DNA from: Ottowia beijingensis
GTDB lineage: Bacteria > Pseudomonadota > Gammaproteobacteria > Burkholderiales > Burkholderiaceae_C
Length of the DNA stretch: 64,000 bases
Direction: 5' to 3'
Assembly (NCBI RefSeq): GCF_013423955.1
Contig: NZ_JACCKX010000001.1
Location: forward strand, 2,852,001 to 2,916,000
The notes under the pieces are model-generated. The model had not been told where the DNA came from and ran no database searches. It saw nothing but the letters and a program-made list of their open reading frames with translations. Position 1 is the first letter of the stretch. Each line of letters opens with the position of its first letter. Below are positions 54,086-63,361 of the stretch, piece by piece. The position numbers and the translations under genes were made by a program.

Positions 54086-54964
54086 AGCAGAGCGACCGGC
54101 CTCCTGTTCGCCGCCCTGGGCGCCATCGCCTTCAGCGGCAAGGCCATCATCGTCAAGTTGGCCTACCGCTACGGCGTGGATGCGGTCACGCTCATCATGT
54201 ACCGCATGCTGTTCGCGCTGCCGTTCTTCGTCGTCATGGCGTGGCGGGCCGGGCGCGGCAAGCCGCCGCTCGCGCGGCGCGACTGGGCCGGCGTGCTGGG
54301 CCTGGGCTTCATCGGCTACTACCTGTCCAGCATGCTCGACTTCGCGGGCCTGCAATACATCACCGCGAGTCTTGAGCGGCTCATCCTGTACCTCGGCCCC
54401 ACGCTGGTGCTGCTGCTCGGCTGGGCGCTGCGCGGGCGGCGCATCACGCGCGGGCACCTGCTGGCCACGGCTGTCAGCTATGCGGGCGCGCTGCTTGTCT
54501 TCGGGCTGGAACTGCGCGTGGCCCCCACCGGCGCCACCGCCTGGGGCGCGCTGCTGGTGTTCATCTCCACCTTCACCTACGCGCTGTACCTGTTCTACAG
54601 CGGCGAATTCGTGCAACGCCTCGGCTCGCTGCGTCTGGTGGGCCTGGCCACGGCCTTTGCCTGCGTGTGCTGCATCGCGCAGTTCGTGCTGGTCAAGCCG
54701 CTGGCGGCCGCCCAGGTGGCGCCGCAGGTCATCTGGCTGTCCATCCTCAACGCCACGCTGTGCACCGCCGTGCCGGTGCTGCTGGTGATGATGGCCGTGG
54801 AGCGCATCGGCCCCACGCTGGCCGCGCAGGTCGGCATGATCGGCCCGCTCTCCACCATCGCCATGGGCATCGTGCTGCTGGGCGAGCCCTTCACCCCCTG
54901 GCTGGCCGCCGGCACCGCGCTGGTGGTGGCGGGCATCTTCCTGTTCGGCCGGGCAGGGCGGTGA
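54080..54964 (+). CDS. EamA/DMT-family transporter
   Basis: About 294 residues and ten hydrophobic helices in two EamA repeats, with MYRMLFALPFFVVM and the PTLAAQVGMIGPLSTIAMGIVLLGEPFTPW signature. ATG at 54080 gives MNSRATGLLFAALGAIAFS as the first helix; an upstream in-frame TTG would translate the repeat and is less likely. Substrate unknown. Intact. Confidence 0.85.
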   Translation: MNSRATGLLFAALGAIAFSGKAIIVKLAYRYGVDAVTLIMYRMLFALPFFVVMAWRAGRGKPPLARRDWAGVLGLGFIGYYLSSMLDFAGLQYITASLERLILYLGPTLVLLLGWALRGRRITRGHLLATAVSYAGALLVFGLELRVAPTGATAWGALLVFISTFTYALYLFYSGEFVQRLGSLRLVGLATAFACVCCIAQFVLVKPLAAAQVAPQVIWLSILNATLCTAVPVLLVMMAVERIGPTLAAQVGMIGPLSTIAMGIVLLGEPFTPWLAAGTALVVAGIFLFGRAGR

Positions 54965-54976
54965 TAAGGGGTTCTG

Positions 54977-55247
54977 ATGAAGTTTGTAACTCACCTGGAC
55001 TTTGAGTGGCTCTTTTGGGGGTGCTTGCCTGGTGGGGATATATGTTCTACCGGTATTTCAAACACACCGATACGACTCAGCCCGCTGGCAAAAGAATGCG
55101 ATCACTGATTCGTGGGCGCAGGTACGACTTTGGTAACCCCGACAGTCCTGACTACGACCCAGATTTTTCGGGCGTGCGCTGTTGATCGTGATGCTTGGTT
55201 TGGTCGCCATTGGCCTGGCACTGTTACTGAGTTTCTGGCTGGTCTGA
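54977..55247 (+). CDS. Small two-helix membrane protein, two frameshifts
   Basis: Not seen as one ORF, but two single-base restorations (a G in the run near 55017 and a C near 55172) join MKFVTHLDFEWLFWGVLAWW, GYMFYRYFKHTDTTQPAGKR, MRSLIRGRRYDFGNPDSPDY and DPDFSGRALLIVMLGLVAIG, ending in SFWLV. That gives about 90 residues with a hydrophobic segment at each end and a basic/acidic middle. The DNA is less GC-rich than neighbours. I recognise no family. Confidence 0.5.
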
Positions 55248-55332
55248 CTCGGCAGATCAACGGTGCGACCACCAGCGCAGCGCTCTGTGCGGCTCGGATA
55301 AATTCAAGGTTTTCAAGCAAGGAGCAAATCTG

Positions 55333-56121
55333 ATGGACTTGGGTATCGCAGGCAAATGGGCGCTGGTCGGCGGCGCCAGCAAGGGCTGGGCCTGGGCTGC
55401 GCGCAGGCGCTGGCGCGCGAGGGCGTGAACGTGGTGATGGTGGCGCGTGGCCAGGAGGCGCTGGATGCCGCTGCCGCCGCGCTGCGGGCCGAATTGAATG
55501 GCAAGGCCGAGGTGATCCCGGTCGCCGTGGACATCACCACGCCCGAGGGGCGCGCGGCGGTGTTCGCGCAGCGCGCGGATTTCGAAATCGTGGTGACCAA
55601 CGCGGGCGGCCCGCCGCCGGGCGCGTTCCGCGACTGGGACCGCGACGCGTGGATCAAGGCCATCGACGCCAACATGCTCACCCCCATTGAGCTGATCAAG
55701 GCCACCATCGACGGCATGCTGGCGCGCGGCTTCGGGCGCATCGTCAACATCACGTCGAGCGCGGTGAAGGCGCCGATCGACATCCTGGGGCTGTCGAACG
55801 GGGCGCGCTCGGGGCTGACGGGCTTCGTGGCCGGGCTGGCGCGCAACCCCGAGATCGCGGCCAAGGGCGTGACGATCAACAACCTGCTGCCGGGCAAGTT
55901 CGACACCGACCGGCTGAAGGGCACGATGGCCGGCGCGGCGCAGAAGACGGGCAAGTCGATCGACGACATCCGCGCGGCGCAGCAGGCGCAGATTCCGGCC
56001 GGGCGCTTCGGCACGCCGGATGAGTTCGGCGCCATCTGCGCGTTTCTGTGCAGCCAGCAGGCGGGCTACCTGACGGGGCAGAACATCCTGCCGGATGGGG
56101 GCGTATCCGGGGACGTATTGA
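55333..56121 (+). CDS. SDR-family oxidoreductase, two frameshifts
   Basis: NAD(P)-dependent short-chain dehydrogenase. MDLGIAGKWALVGGASKGLG is the cofactor loop once one C is restored near 55387; VTNAGGPPPGAF follows. The catalytic Ser is in IVNITSSAVK, and the usual YxxxK is replaced by a SNGARSGLTGF segment, so the tyrosine position holds Asn/Ala, which is unusual. Two G are missing near 56098; restored it ends GQNILPDGGAYPGTY at 56121. Length about 263. Confidence 0.8.
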
Positions 56122-56223
56122 GGGGGAGCCGGTGCCCGCGGCTGGTTGCCGTTGAGGGCATGGGCTTCCTCCCCGCTGGGGAGGACTGGGGTTGGGGCCG
56201 GCCGTTCCACCCGCCCGCGCCGC

Positions 56224-56338
56224 GGCCCTCACCCCAGCCCTCTCCCCAGAGGGGCGAGGGAGTTTTCGCTGGCCGGCCGGCCACGGTCGGGGCATGGGCT
56301 CCCTCTCCCGCTCGCGGGAGAGGGCGGGGTGAGGGCCG
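56224..56338. repeat. CCCTCACCCC-type inverted repeat
   Basis: GGCCCTCACCCCAGCCCTCT and AGAGGGCGGGGTGAGGGCC arms, with inner hairpins CTCTCCCC/GGGGCGAG and CCCTCTCCCG-CTCG-CGGGAGAGGG. Common type in GC-rich proteobacterial genomes. It fills most of the 391-base gap between the SDR gene and the next. Confidence 0.8.
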
Positions 56339-56512
56339 GCCCCACCAAATCCCCCACATCGGCCCTTTCGCACGCATCGGCGCCCGGCGCGGCAAGGCGT
56401 TTCATCACCCTGCCACACGCCTTGGGCATGATAGGGTTATCCATAGGTTTTTCCGACCCCCGGCCGTGCTGCTGATGTCTTCTTCCCCACCGATACCCTG
56501 AACGAACCCGAC

Positions 56513-57900
56513 ATGATCGAGAACGTCACCCTCGACGAGCTGCAGATCGGCCAGACGGCGCGCCTGGTGCGCACGCTGAGCCAGGACGACATCCGCGCCT
56601 TTGCCGCCGTCTCGGGCGACACCAACCCGGCGCACCTGGACCAGGCCTATGCCGACGCCAGCATGTTCCACGGCGTCATTGCCCACGGCATGTGGGGCGG
56701 GGCGCTGATCTCGGCCGTGCTGGGCACCACGCTGCCGGGGCCGGGCACCATCTACATGGAGCAGTCGCTGCGCTTTTCGCGCCCGGTGCGGATTGGCGAC
56801 ACGCTCACCGTCACCGTGACCGTGCTGACCAAGGAGCCCGAGAAGAAGCGCGTGGAGCTGGACTGCGTGGTGACCAACCAGCACGGCGACAAGGTGCTGT
56901 CGGGCGTGGCCAAGGTGCTGGCGCCCACCGAGAAGGTGCGCCAGCCGCGCATTCATGCGCCGCACATCCAGCTGTTCGACCCCGAGGCGCGCCTGAAGGC
57001 GCTGCTGGCGCAGGGCCAGGGTCTGAGCGCGGTGCGCTGCGGCGTGGTGCACCCGTGCCACGCGGGCGCGCTGGAAGGGCGCTGCGCGCCGCGCGCGAGG
57101 GCCTGATCGAGCCGGTGCTGATCGGCCCGCCCGAGCGCATCCGCGAAACCGCCGAGCTGGCCGGGCTGGACCTGCAGGGCATCGAGCTGATTGCCGCGCC
57201 GCACAGCGCCGCCGCCGCGGCCACGGCCGCCGTGCTGGCGGCCGAGGGCAAGGTGGAGGCGCTGATGGCCGGCAGCCTGCGCAAGGACGAACTGCTGGCC
57301 GCCGTGCAGGCCGTGCCCGCGCTGCACACGCGTCGCCGCCTGTCGCACGTGTTCCGCTTCGACGTGCCCACCTACGCCAAGCCGCTGCTGCTGACCGACG
57401 CCGTGCTGCACGCCGCGCCCACGTTGGCCGAGAAGGCCGACATCGCGCGCAACGCGATGGATCTGGCGCGCATCATGGGCGTGGAGACGCCGCGCGTGGC
57501 CGTGCTGTCGGCGGCCGAGGAGATCGACGCCAGCGTGCCCTCGTCCATCGACGCCGCTTCGCTGTGCAAGATGGCCGAGCGCGGGCAGATTGCCGGCGGG
57601 CTGATCGACGGGCCGCTGGCCTTCGACAGCGCCGTGTCGGCGCAGTCGGCGCACGACAAGCACCCGCAGTCGCCCGTGGCCGGCCAGGCCGACGTGCTGC
57701 TGGCGCCGGACATGGAAACCGCCTCGATGCTGGGGCGCCAGTTGCAGTACCTGGCGGGCGCCACGGCCTCGGGCCTGATCATGGGCGCGCGCGTGCCGAT
57801 CACGCTGGTCACGCACCGGCAGGACACGGCCAACGCCTACCTGGCCTCGGCCGTGCTGGCCAAGCGGGTGGCGCACCACTATCGGCTGGTGAAGCCCTGA
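56513..57900 (+). CDS. Bifunctional enoyl-CoA hydratase (MaoC)/phosphate acetyltransferase, one frameshift
   Basis: N-terminal MaoC/PhaJ-like hot-dog domain (residues 1-150) with DDIRAFAAVSGDTNPAHLDQAYA (catalytic Asp/His), VIAHGMWGGALIS; C-terminal phosphotransacetylase/phosphotransbutyrylase domain to residue 462 with AGATASGLIMGARVPITLV. This fusion is a known proteobacterial architecture. One G lost near 57079 (GALEGALRAAREGLIEP). The hydratase half could link beta-oxidation to PHA supply, in line with phaR. No acetate kinase gene is adjacent. Confidence 0.88.
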
Positions 57901-58073
57901 CATGACGCGCCTGGCGGCGCATGACCTTGCTTCGCCTGGATGACGAGATGAGGGCGCCGCCGGTAACCCGCGGGCCGGCGTTGGGTGGCGCGAAATCCGA
58001 CCGGCCGCGCTGCCGATGCACGGGCGTGGTGGTACGCACGGCATTCGCCCCAACCCATGACCACAAGTTTTCA

Positions 58074-58137
58074 GGGGAGTATGCTGCTTTCGCGCCCGAC
58101 TGACGGGCGCTAGCGGCCTGTTATAGGGGAGTATATG
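58074..58137 (+). repeat. 64-bp repeat family C
   Basis: GGGGAGTATGCTG, central CGGGCGCTAGCG, GGGGAGTATATG; 52 bases between the two direct repeats, as at 35109. It lies in the 289-base gap 57901-58189, whose left part (57901-57956) is a weak family-D-like stretch; no gene there. Confidence 0.75.
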
Positions 58138-58189
58138 AACGCCTGGCGCCGGCGTTCGACCTTGTGCCAGGCAGGCGGCCACGCCCGCG

Positions 58190-58708
58190 TCAGGCGCGCA
58201 GCGCGGTCTTGATCTGCTCGATCAGCGCCTTCTCCGGGTCGCTCAGGCGCGTGCCGCCAAAGCCCAGGAAGCCGCCCTCGGTCGAGGCCATGGCCACCTT
58301 CTCGGCCACGCTCAGCGCCCATTCGCGGTATTGAGCGGCCTGCGTGGCGTCGACCTTGCTGTCGAGCAGCTGCGCCGCCTCGCGCGCGTCTTCCAGTGTC
58401 TGCGCGGTCAGCTTCTCGGCCGAGGTGATGCCCTTGGCCTTCATGCGGGCCATGGCCCAGTCGCGCGTCTTGCGGGCCTGCTCCAGCTCGGCGCTCTTGT
58501 CGGCGGCCTTGGGGTCGGGCACGATGGCCTGGATCAGCTCGTTGCCGGGGTAGTCCTTCACGCCGGCCATCAGCGCCTGGCCGCTGGCGAACATCTCCTT
58601 GCCGGTGCCGAACAGGCCGCTGCGCCCGGCAAAGGCCACGGCCGAGCCGATGGATTGCGGCAGCGCGGCCAGCAGTTGCAATTCTTCTTCGCTCAGGTTC
58701 ACGGGCAT
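58190..58708 (-). CDS. Hypothetical helical protein
   Basis: 172 residues, no membrane segment or signal peptide. MPVNLSEEELQLLAALPQSIGSAVAFAGRSG, then alternating helices rich in Ala/Lys/Glu (AELEQARKTRDWAMARMKAKG) and a C-terminal GGFLGFGGTRLSDPEKALIEQIKTAL. I do not recognise a family; a role in a complex is possible. RBS GGAGCC precedes the start. Intact. Confidence 0.75.
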   Translation of the reverse strand: MPVNLSEEELQLLAALPQSIGSAVAFAGRSGLFGTGKEMFASGQALMAGVKDYPGNELIQAIVPDPKAADKSAELEQARKTRDWAMARMKAKGITSAEKLTAQTLEDAREAAQLLDSKVDATQAAQYREWALSVAEKVAMASTEGGFLGFGGTRLSDPEKALIEQIKTALRA

Positions 58709-58790
58709 GGGGGCTCCTCGAAGGATGGTTGGAGAAAGTGCCAGTGTAGGCCCGTGGTGCGGGGGCGGGCTGTAGGCGCTGGCCGTGAAG

Positions 58791-60548
58791 TCAGCGCTCG
58801 TCCCAGTCCTTCCAGTCCACGGGGTGGCGCCCGCGGTAGACGTTGACGGCGTTGCCCACCGTGGGGTGGAAGTGGTCGGCGTCGAAGCGCGGGCTGAGGC
58901 CGTAGCGCATGATCAAATCGCGCACGTGGCCGGGCAGGCCGGCGAACTGCAGCTCGATGCCGCGCGCCTCCAGCTCGTGGTCCAGCTCGGCCAGCATGTC
59001 GGCGGCGGTGACGTCGATGTCGTTCACCGGCTCGGCGGCCACGATGACGTGGCGCGTGGGCGTGGGGGCCTGCTCGACGGCGTGCAGCAGCGCCTCGCGA
59101 AACAGCTCGGCATTGGCGAAGAACAACTGCTGGTCCCAGCGGAACAGCACCAGGCCGGGCACGAAGCGGCCTTCGGGGTGGCGCGAGAAGTCGTGGTAGC
59201 CCTTGCGCCCGGCCACCCGCACCAGCACCGTGTGGTAGGGGTGCCAGGCGTTCCACACCATCACCAGCAGCGACAGGGCGATGGCGCCGGCGATGCCCTG
59301 GATGACGCCGAAGAACACCACGCCGAGAAAGCTGCTCACCGCCAGCATGAACTCCACCCGCCGCTGCCGCAGCAGGGCCATCATGCCGGGCCAGTCGGTG
59401 AACGAGATGCAGGCGGTGATGACCACCGCGCCCAGCGCGGCCTGCGGCATGTCCTTGAGCAGGCCCGGCGCCAGCACCAGCAGCAGCGCGATCACGCCGG
59501 CGCCCACCAGGTTGGCCAGTTGCGTCTGCGCGCCGGCGCTGGCGGCCACCGGCGTGCGCGAGTTGCTGCTGCTGATGGGAAAGCCCTGCATCAGCCCCGC
59601 CGCCAGGTTGGCGCTGCCCAGCGCCAGCAGTTCCTGGTCGGGCTGCACGCGGGTGCCGGCGCGCTTGGCCAGCAGGCGCGACAGCACGCTGGAATCGGCA
59701 AACACCAGCAGCGCGATGATGGCCGCGCCCGGTGCCAGCACGCGCAGGTCGGACAGCGTGACCAGCGTGAGCGGCCAGGTGGGCACCGGCAGGCCGTGCG
59801 GCACCGGGCCGATCACGTCCAGCCCGGCCGTGGCCGACAGATCGAGCAGCGCCGAGAGACCGGTGGCCACCACCACCGCGATCAGCACCGCCGGCCATTG
59901 CGGGCGCGCCTGGCGGATGCCCAGAATCAGCCCCAGCGTGCCCATGCCGATGGCCATGGCCACCGGGTTGCCGCGCCCGTCCAGAAAACCCTGCACCATG
60001 GCCACCAGCCGCTCCAGCGAGCCGCCCACCGAGGCCGAAAAGCCCATCAGCTTGGGCAACTGGCTGATGATGACCGTGAGCGCGATGGCGTTGAAGAAGC
60101 CCAGGCGGATCGGTTTGGAGAACAGATCGGCCATCACCCCCAGCCGCGCGAAGCCGATCAGCAGCAGGAAGGCGCCGGTCATCAGCGCCAGCACACCGGC
60201 CAGGGCGATGGCGCGCTCCACGCTGCCGCCGGCCAGCGGCAGGATCAGGCTGGCGATGACGGCGGCCAGGGTCGAATCCGGCCCCAGCACCATGATGCGG
60301 CTGGGCCCCAGCAGCGCATACACCAGCAGCGGGATGATGGTGGCGTACAGCCCGTGGATGGCGGGCACGCCCGCCGCCTCGGCATAGCCCATGCCCACCG
60401 GCACCAGGATGGCCGACAGCACCAGCCCGGCCACGATGTCGCTGGCCAGCCAGTCGCGCTGGTAGTTGAACAGCACGTGCACGCCCGGCGCCCAGCGCCA
60501 CCAGCCGGTGGGCGGGGGCAGGGGCCAGGGCGGTGGTGGCGTCTTCAT
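58791..60548 (-). CDS. SulP-family anion transporter with STAS domain
   Basis: 585 residues, about 12 membrane helices then a cytoplasmic STAS domain (about 440-575). SulP signatures: DIVAGLVLSAILVPVGMGYAEAAGVPAIHGLYATIIPLLVYALLGPSR, and GFPISSSNSRTPVAASAGAQT. Such proteins move sulfate, bicarbonate or dicarboxylates; no carbonic anhydrase is adjacent to favour bicarbonate. Intact. Confidence 0.92.
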   Translation of the reverse strand: MKTPPPPWPLPPPTGWWRWAPGVHVLFNYQRDWLASDIVAGLVLSAILVPVGMGYAEAAGVPAIHGLYATIIPLLVYALLGPSRIMVLGPDSTLAAVIASLILPLAGGSVERAIALAGVLALMTGAFLLLIGFARLGVMADLFSKPIRLGFFNAIALTVIISQLPKLMGFSASVGGSLERLVAMVQGFLDGRGNPVAMAIGMGTLGLILGIRQARPQWPAVLIAVVVATGLSALLDLSATAGLDVIGPVPHGLPVPTWPLTLVTLSDLRVLAPGAAIIALLVFADSSVLSRLLAKRAGTRVQPDQELLALGSANLAAGLMQGFPISSSNSRTPVAASAGAQTQLANLVGAGVIALLLVLAPGLLKDMPQAALGAVVITACISFTDWPGMMALLRQRRVEFMLAVSSFLGVVFFGVIQGIAGAIALSLLVMVWNAWHPYHTVLVRVAGRKGYHDFSRHPEGRFVPGLVLFRWDQQLFFANAELFREALLHAVEQAPTPTRHVIVAAEPVNDIDVTAADMLAELDHELEARGIELQFAGLPGHVRDLIMRYGLSPRFDADHFHPTVGNAVNVYRGRHPVDWKDWDER

Positions 60549-60552
60549 GCCG

Positions 60553-61452
60553 CTACCGCCTGGCCGACACCACGATGCCCGCCACGATCAGCGCGAACGC
60601 CGCCGCGTGGTACAGGCGCGGCGCCTCGCCCAGGAACAGCGCCGACATCACGGCGGCGAACAGCGGCGTGAGGTTGCCGAAGAAGCCCGCCACCGTGGGC
60701 CCCGCGCTCTGCACGCCCAGACCCCAGCAGCGGTAGGCCAGCACCGCCGGGCCCACGGCCACGAACAGCAGCGCCGCCGCCAGCGGCCAGCCCCACTGGA
60801 TGCGCGCGTCGGTCAGCGCCCACTCGCCCGCCGTCATCAGGCCCGACCAGCCGAGGCCGAACACGATCTGTGCCAGAAGGAAAGCCGCCCAGTCGGCGCG
60901 GATGGCATCGGGCTCGGCCCGGCGCGCCAGCAGCCACGAATACCAGGCCCAGGCGATGGTGGCCGCCAGCATGTACAGATCGCCCGGCACCAGCTGCAAT
61001 TGGGCGAGCTGCGCCAGATTGCCGCGCGCCAGCACCACCGCCACGCCCGCCATCGACAGCAGCGCGCCCAGCAGCTGCGGCCGCGTGATGCGCGCATCGA
61101 AGAACAGCCGCCCCAGCGCCATCATCCACAGCGGCATGCTGGAGGCGACCAGCGTCACGTTCAGCGCCGTCGAGGTGTGCAGCGCCAGGTACTGCAGCGC
61201 GTTGTACAGCCCCACGCCCAGCAGCCCCAGCAGCGCAAAGCGCCGCCAGTGCGCCCACAGCCCGCTGCCCGGGCGCAGCACCCAGGCGGCCAGCGGCAGC
61301 AGAATGGCGAAGGCCAGCACCCAGCGCAGAAAGTTCAGCGTGATCGGCGGCACCAGATCGGTCACCAGCCGCCCGACCACGGCGTTGCCGGCCCACAGCA
61401 GGGGCGGCAACGTCAGCAGGGCGGCGGTGCGGGGCGTGAGGCGCGCGGACAT
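60553..61452 (-). CDS. EamA/DMT-family transporter
   Basis: 299 residues, ten hydrophobic helices; LLWAGNAVVGRLV near the start and the C-terminal repeat AGFFGNLTPLFAAVMSALFLGEAPRLYHAAAFALIVAGIVV. It lies four bases upstream of the SulP start in the same direction, so the two are likely co-transcribed. Substrate unknown. Intact. Confidence 0.88.
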   Translation of the reverse strand: MSARLTPRTAALLTLPPLLWAGNAVVGRLVTDLVPPITLNFLRWVLAFAILLPLAAWVLRPGSGLWAHWRRFALLGLLGVGLYNALQYLALHTSTALNVTLVASSMPLWMMALGRLFFDARITRPQLLGALLSMAGVAVVLARGNLAQLAQLQLVPGDLYMLAATIAWAWYSWLLARRAEPDAIRADWAAFLLAQIVFGLGWSGLMTAGEWALTDARIQWGWPLAAALLFVAVGPAVLAYRCWGLGVQSAGPTVAGFFGNLTPLFAAVMSALFLGEAPRLYHAAAFALIVAGIVVSARR

Positions 61453-61499
61453 GAAGGGCGGACTGTAGCGGATCGGCGGCTGGCGCCGCGGGCTGGTTT

Positions 61500-61552
61500 A
61501 TAAGCCAAATCGACCTTCAGCGCACGCCCATACTGCGCAAGCAGCTATTGAA
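61500..61552 (+). repeat. Palindromic repeat family A (short form) before qor
   Basis: AAGCCAAATCGACCTTCAGC, spacer, CTGCGCAAGCAGCTATTGAA. Near-consensus copy in the gap between the divergent EamA and qor genes. Confidence 0.85.
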
Positions 61553-61648
61553 TACATAGTAACCGATTCCGCTGCGGTCCGGCTTGCGCGGGGCAGTGGC
61601 CTTCGTGGCACCATCGTGCCCTGCAACGATTCACCCGAGGAACCCGCC

Positions 61649-62628
61649 ATGCCCCTGACCGTCCAGATTGCCCGCCACGGCGGCGCAGAAGAAATGCAGC
61701 TTGTCGACCTGCCCGTAGGCGAACCCGGGCCGGGCCAGATCCGCATCCGCCACCACGCCATCGGCCTGAACTTCATCGACGTCTACCAGCGCAGCGGCCT
61801 GTACCAGCTGCCGATGCCGCTGAACCTGGGCATGGAGGGCGCCGGCATCGTCGAGGCGGTGGGCGAGGGCGTGACGCACCTGAAAGCCGGCGACCGCGCC
61901 GCCTACGCCAGCAACCCGCCCGGCAGCTACAGCGAGGCGCGCGTGATGCCCGCACTGGCCGTGTGCAAGCTGCCCGACGACATCCCTTTCGAGACCGGCG
62001 CCGCCATGATGCTGAAGGGCCTGACGGCGCAATACCTGCTGCGCAAGACGCTGCCGGCGGAAGGCCTGCAGGCGGGCGACCACATCCTGTGGCACGCGGC
62101 GGCCGGTGGTGTGGGCCTGATCGCCTGCCAATGGGCCAGGGCCCTGGGCTACCAACTGATCGCCACCGCGGGTTCGGATGAAAAATGCCAGTTGGCGCTC
62201 GCCAATGAGCGGCGCACGCTATCAATTACAGAGTGGAAGACTTTGCCGCGCGGGTGAAGGAAATCACTGGCGGCCAGGGCGTCAAGGTGGTCTACGACTC
62301 GGTCGGCAAGGACACCTGGGAAAAATCGCTGGAGTGCCTGCGCCCCTTCGGCCTGATGGCCAGCTTCGGCAACGCCAGCGGCCCCGTGCCTCCGTTCGCG
62401 CCCGCCGTGCTGGCACCCAAGTGCCTGTACGTCACGCGCGCCACGCTGTTCGTGCACATCGCCACGCGCGAGCGCTGCCAGGCGATGGCCGACGAGTTGT
62501 TCGACGTGGTGCGCAGTGGCAAGGTGAAGATCCACATCGACCAGCGCTTCCCTCTGGCGGAGGTGCAGGCGGCGCACCGGGCGCTGGAGGCAAGGCAGAC
62601 CACGGGCAGCACGATCCTCACGCTCTGA
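61649..62628 (+). CDS. qor: NADPH:quinone oxidoreductase (zeta-crystallin type), one frameshift
   Basis: MDR-superfamily reductase without zinc. GROES-like N-terminal domain with HHAIGLNFIDVYQRSGLYQLPMPLNLGMEGAGIV, then the NADPH fold WHAAAGGVGLIACQWARALGYQLIATAGSDEK. One base is missing near 62210; restored, the frame reads ANEAAHAINYRVEDFAARVKEITGGQGVKVVYDSVG. Length about 326. Quinone specificity is family knowledge. Confidence 0.9.
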
Positions 62629-62651
62629 TCTCGGCGCGGCCCATGGCAGCG

Positions 62652-63047
62652 TCAGGGCATGACCAGGTTCACCGTGGGGAAGTAGCTTTGGTATCGGCTG
62701 CCGTCGCGCGTCAGGATCGGCCAGCCGGCGACAGCGGCATGAGCACCGATGAAAAAGTCGGCCAGCACATTGCCCTTGGTGCCACCACGGCGCCGGTATT
62801 GGGCGAATGCCTTGCCCGCCAGGAACAGCGCGGGACGAGGCATCTCGACCACGGGCAATTGCATCCCAGCCAGCACCTCGTCCAGCGCCTCGACGGTGGA
62901 GAAGGTGAGCGACAACTCGGCATAGATCACCGGGTTGATGACCAGCCGGTGCACGCGCGACTGCGTGCGCAACTGCCCGATTGACCAGTCCGCCCACTCC
63001 GGATCGTCCTCCAGCACATCGACCAGGACGTTGGTGTCGACCAGCAT
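62652..63047 (-). CDS. vapC: VapC-type PIN-domain toxin
   Basis: 131-residue PIN ribonuclease. The start MLVDTNVLVDVLEDDP gives the first acid residue, VIYAELS the Glu, and NVLADFFIGAHAAVAGWPILTRD the remaining acids: the four-acid metal site is complete, so it is probably active. Targets in other VapCs are tRNA or rRNA. The start overlaps the antitoxin stop by one base. Confidence 0.9.
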   Translation of the reverse strand: MLVDTNVLVDVLEDDPEWADWSIGQLRTQSRVHRLVINPVIYAELSLTFSTVEALDEVLAGMQLPVVEMPRPALFLAGKAFAQYRRRGGTKGNVLADFFIGAHAAVAGWPILTRDGSRYQSYFPTVNLVMP

Positions 63048-63283
63048 CAGTCAGCGCGCAGCAGCTTCATCAGGTCCTGCGTGCGCCACTTCACGTCGGC
63101 CTTGCCGCGGGCCGCTTCAAAGCGGTCCGTGGGCTTGCCGCGCTGGCGCTGGGCGGCGCGCAGTACCACGTCGCCTTCGTCGTTGAGCGCAAAACCGACC
63201 TGCGTGCCCGGCACCAGACCGAGCGCGTCACGGATGTGCTTGGGCACCGTGACCTGGCCCTTGACGGTGATGGTGGTGGTCAT
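63047..63283 (-). CDS. vapB: AbrB/MazE-type antitoxin (VapB)
   Basis: 78 residues. SpoVT-AbrB swapped-hairpin DNA-binding domain MTTTITVKGQVTVPKHIRDALGLVPGTQVGF, then a charged tail (RFEAARGKADVKWRTQDLMKLLRAD) that would wrap the toxin. First gene of the pair, overlapping vapC by ATGA; autoregulation through the palindrome just upstream is likely. Confidence 0.9.
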   Translation of the reverse strand: MTTTITVKGQVTVPKHIRDALGLVPGTQVGFALNDEGDVVLRAAQRQRGKPTDRFEAARGKADVKWRTQDLMKLLRAD

Positions 63284-63295
63284 TGGCGTTCCTGG

Positions 63296-63322
63296 GTATT
63301 ACGTTGAAATTCATGGTAATAC
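63296..63322. promoter_or_regulatory. Palindromic operator of vapBC
   Basis: GTATTAC-N13-GTAATAC, perfect seven-base arms 13 bases upstream of the vapB start codon; a natural target for the AbrB-type antitoxin. Confidence 0.65.
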
Positions 63323-63361
63323 TTCGGTCCGCCCTTGGCAAGCCGCTGCGCCCGCGATTTA

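Noticed and set aside
56224..56338. Terminator of the SDR gene
   Set aside because: Stems are not followed by T-runs, and the unit matches a widespread CCCTCACCCC repeat type.
62195..62240. Family-A repeat inside qor (GCTATCAATTA)
   Set aside because: After repairing the frame it reads AAHAINYR, the normal conserved motif of quinone oxidoreductases.
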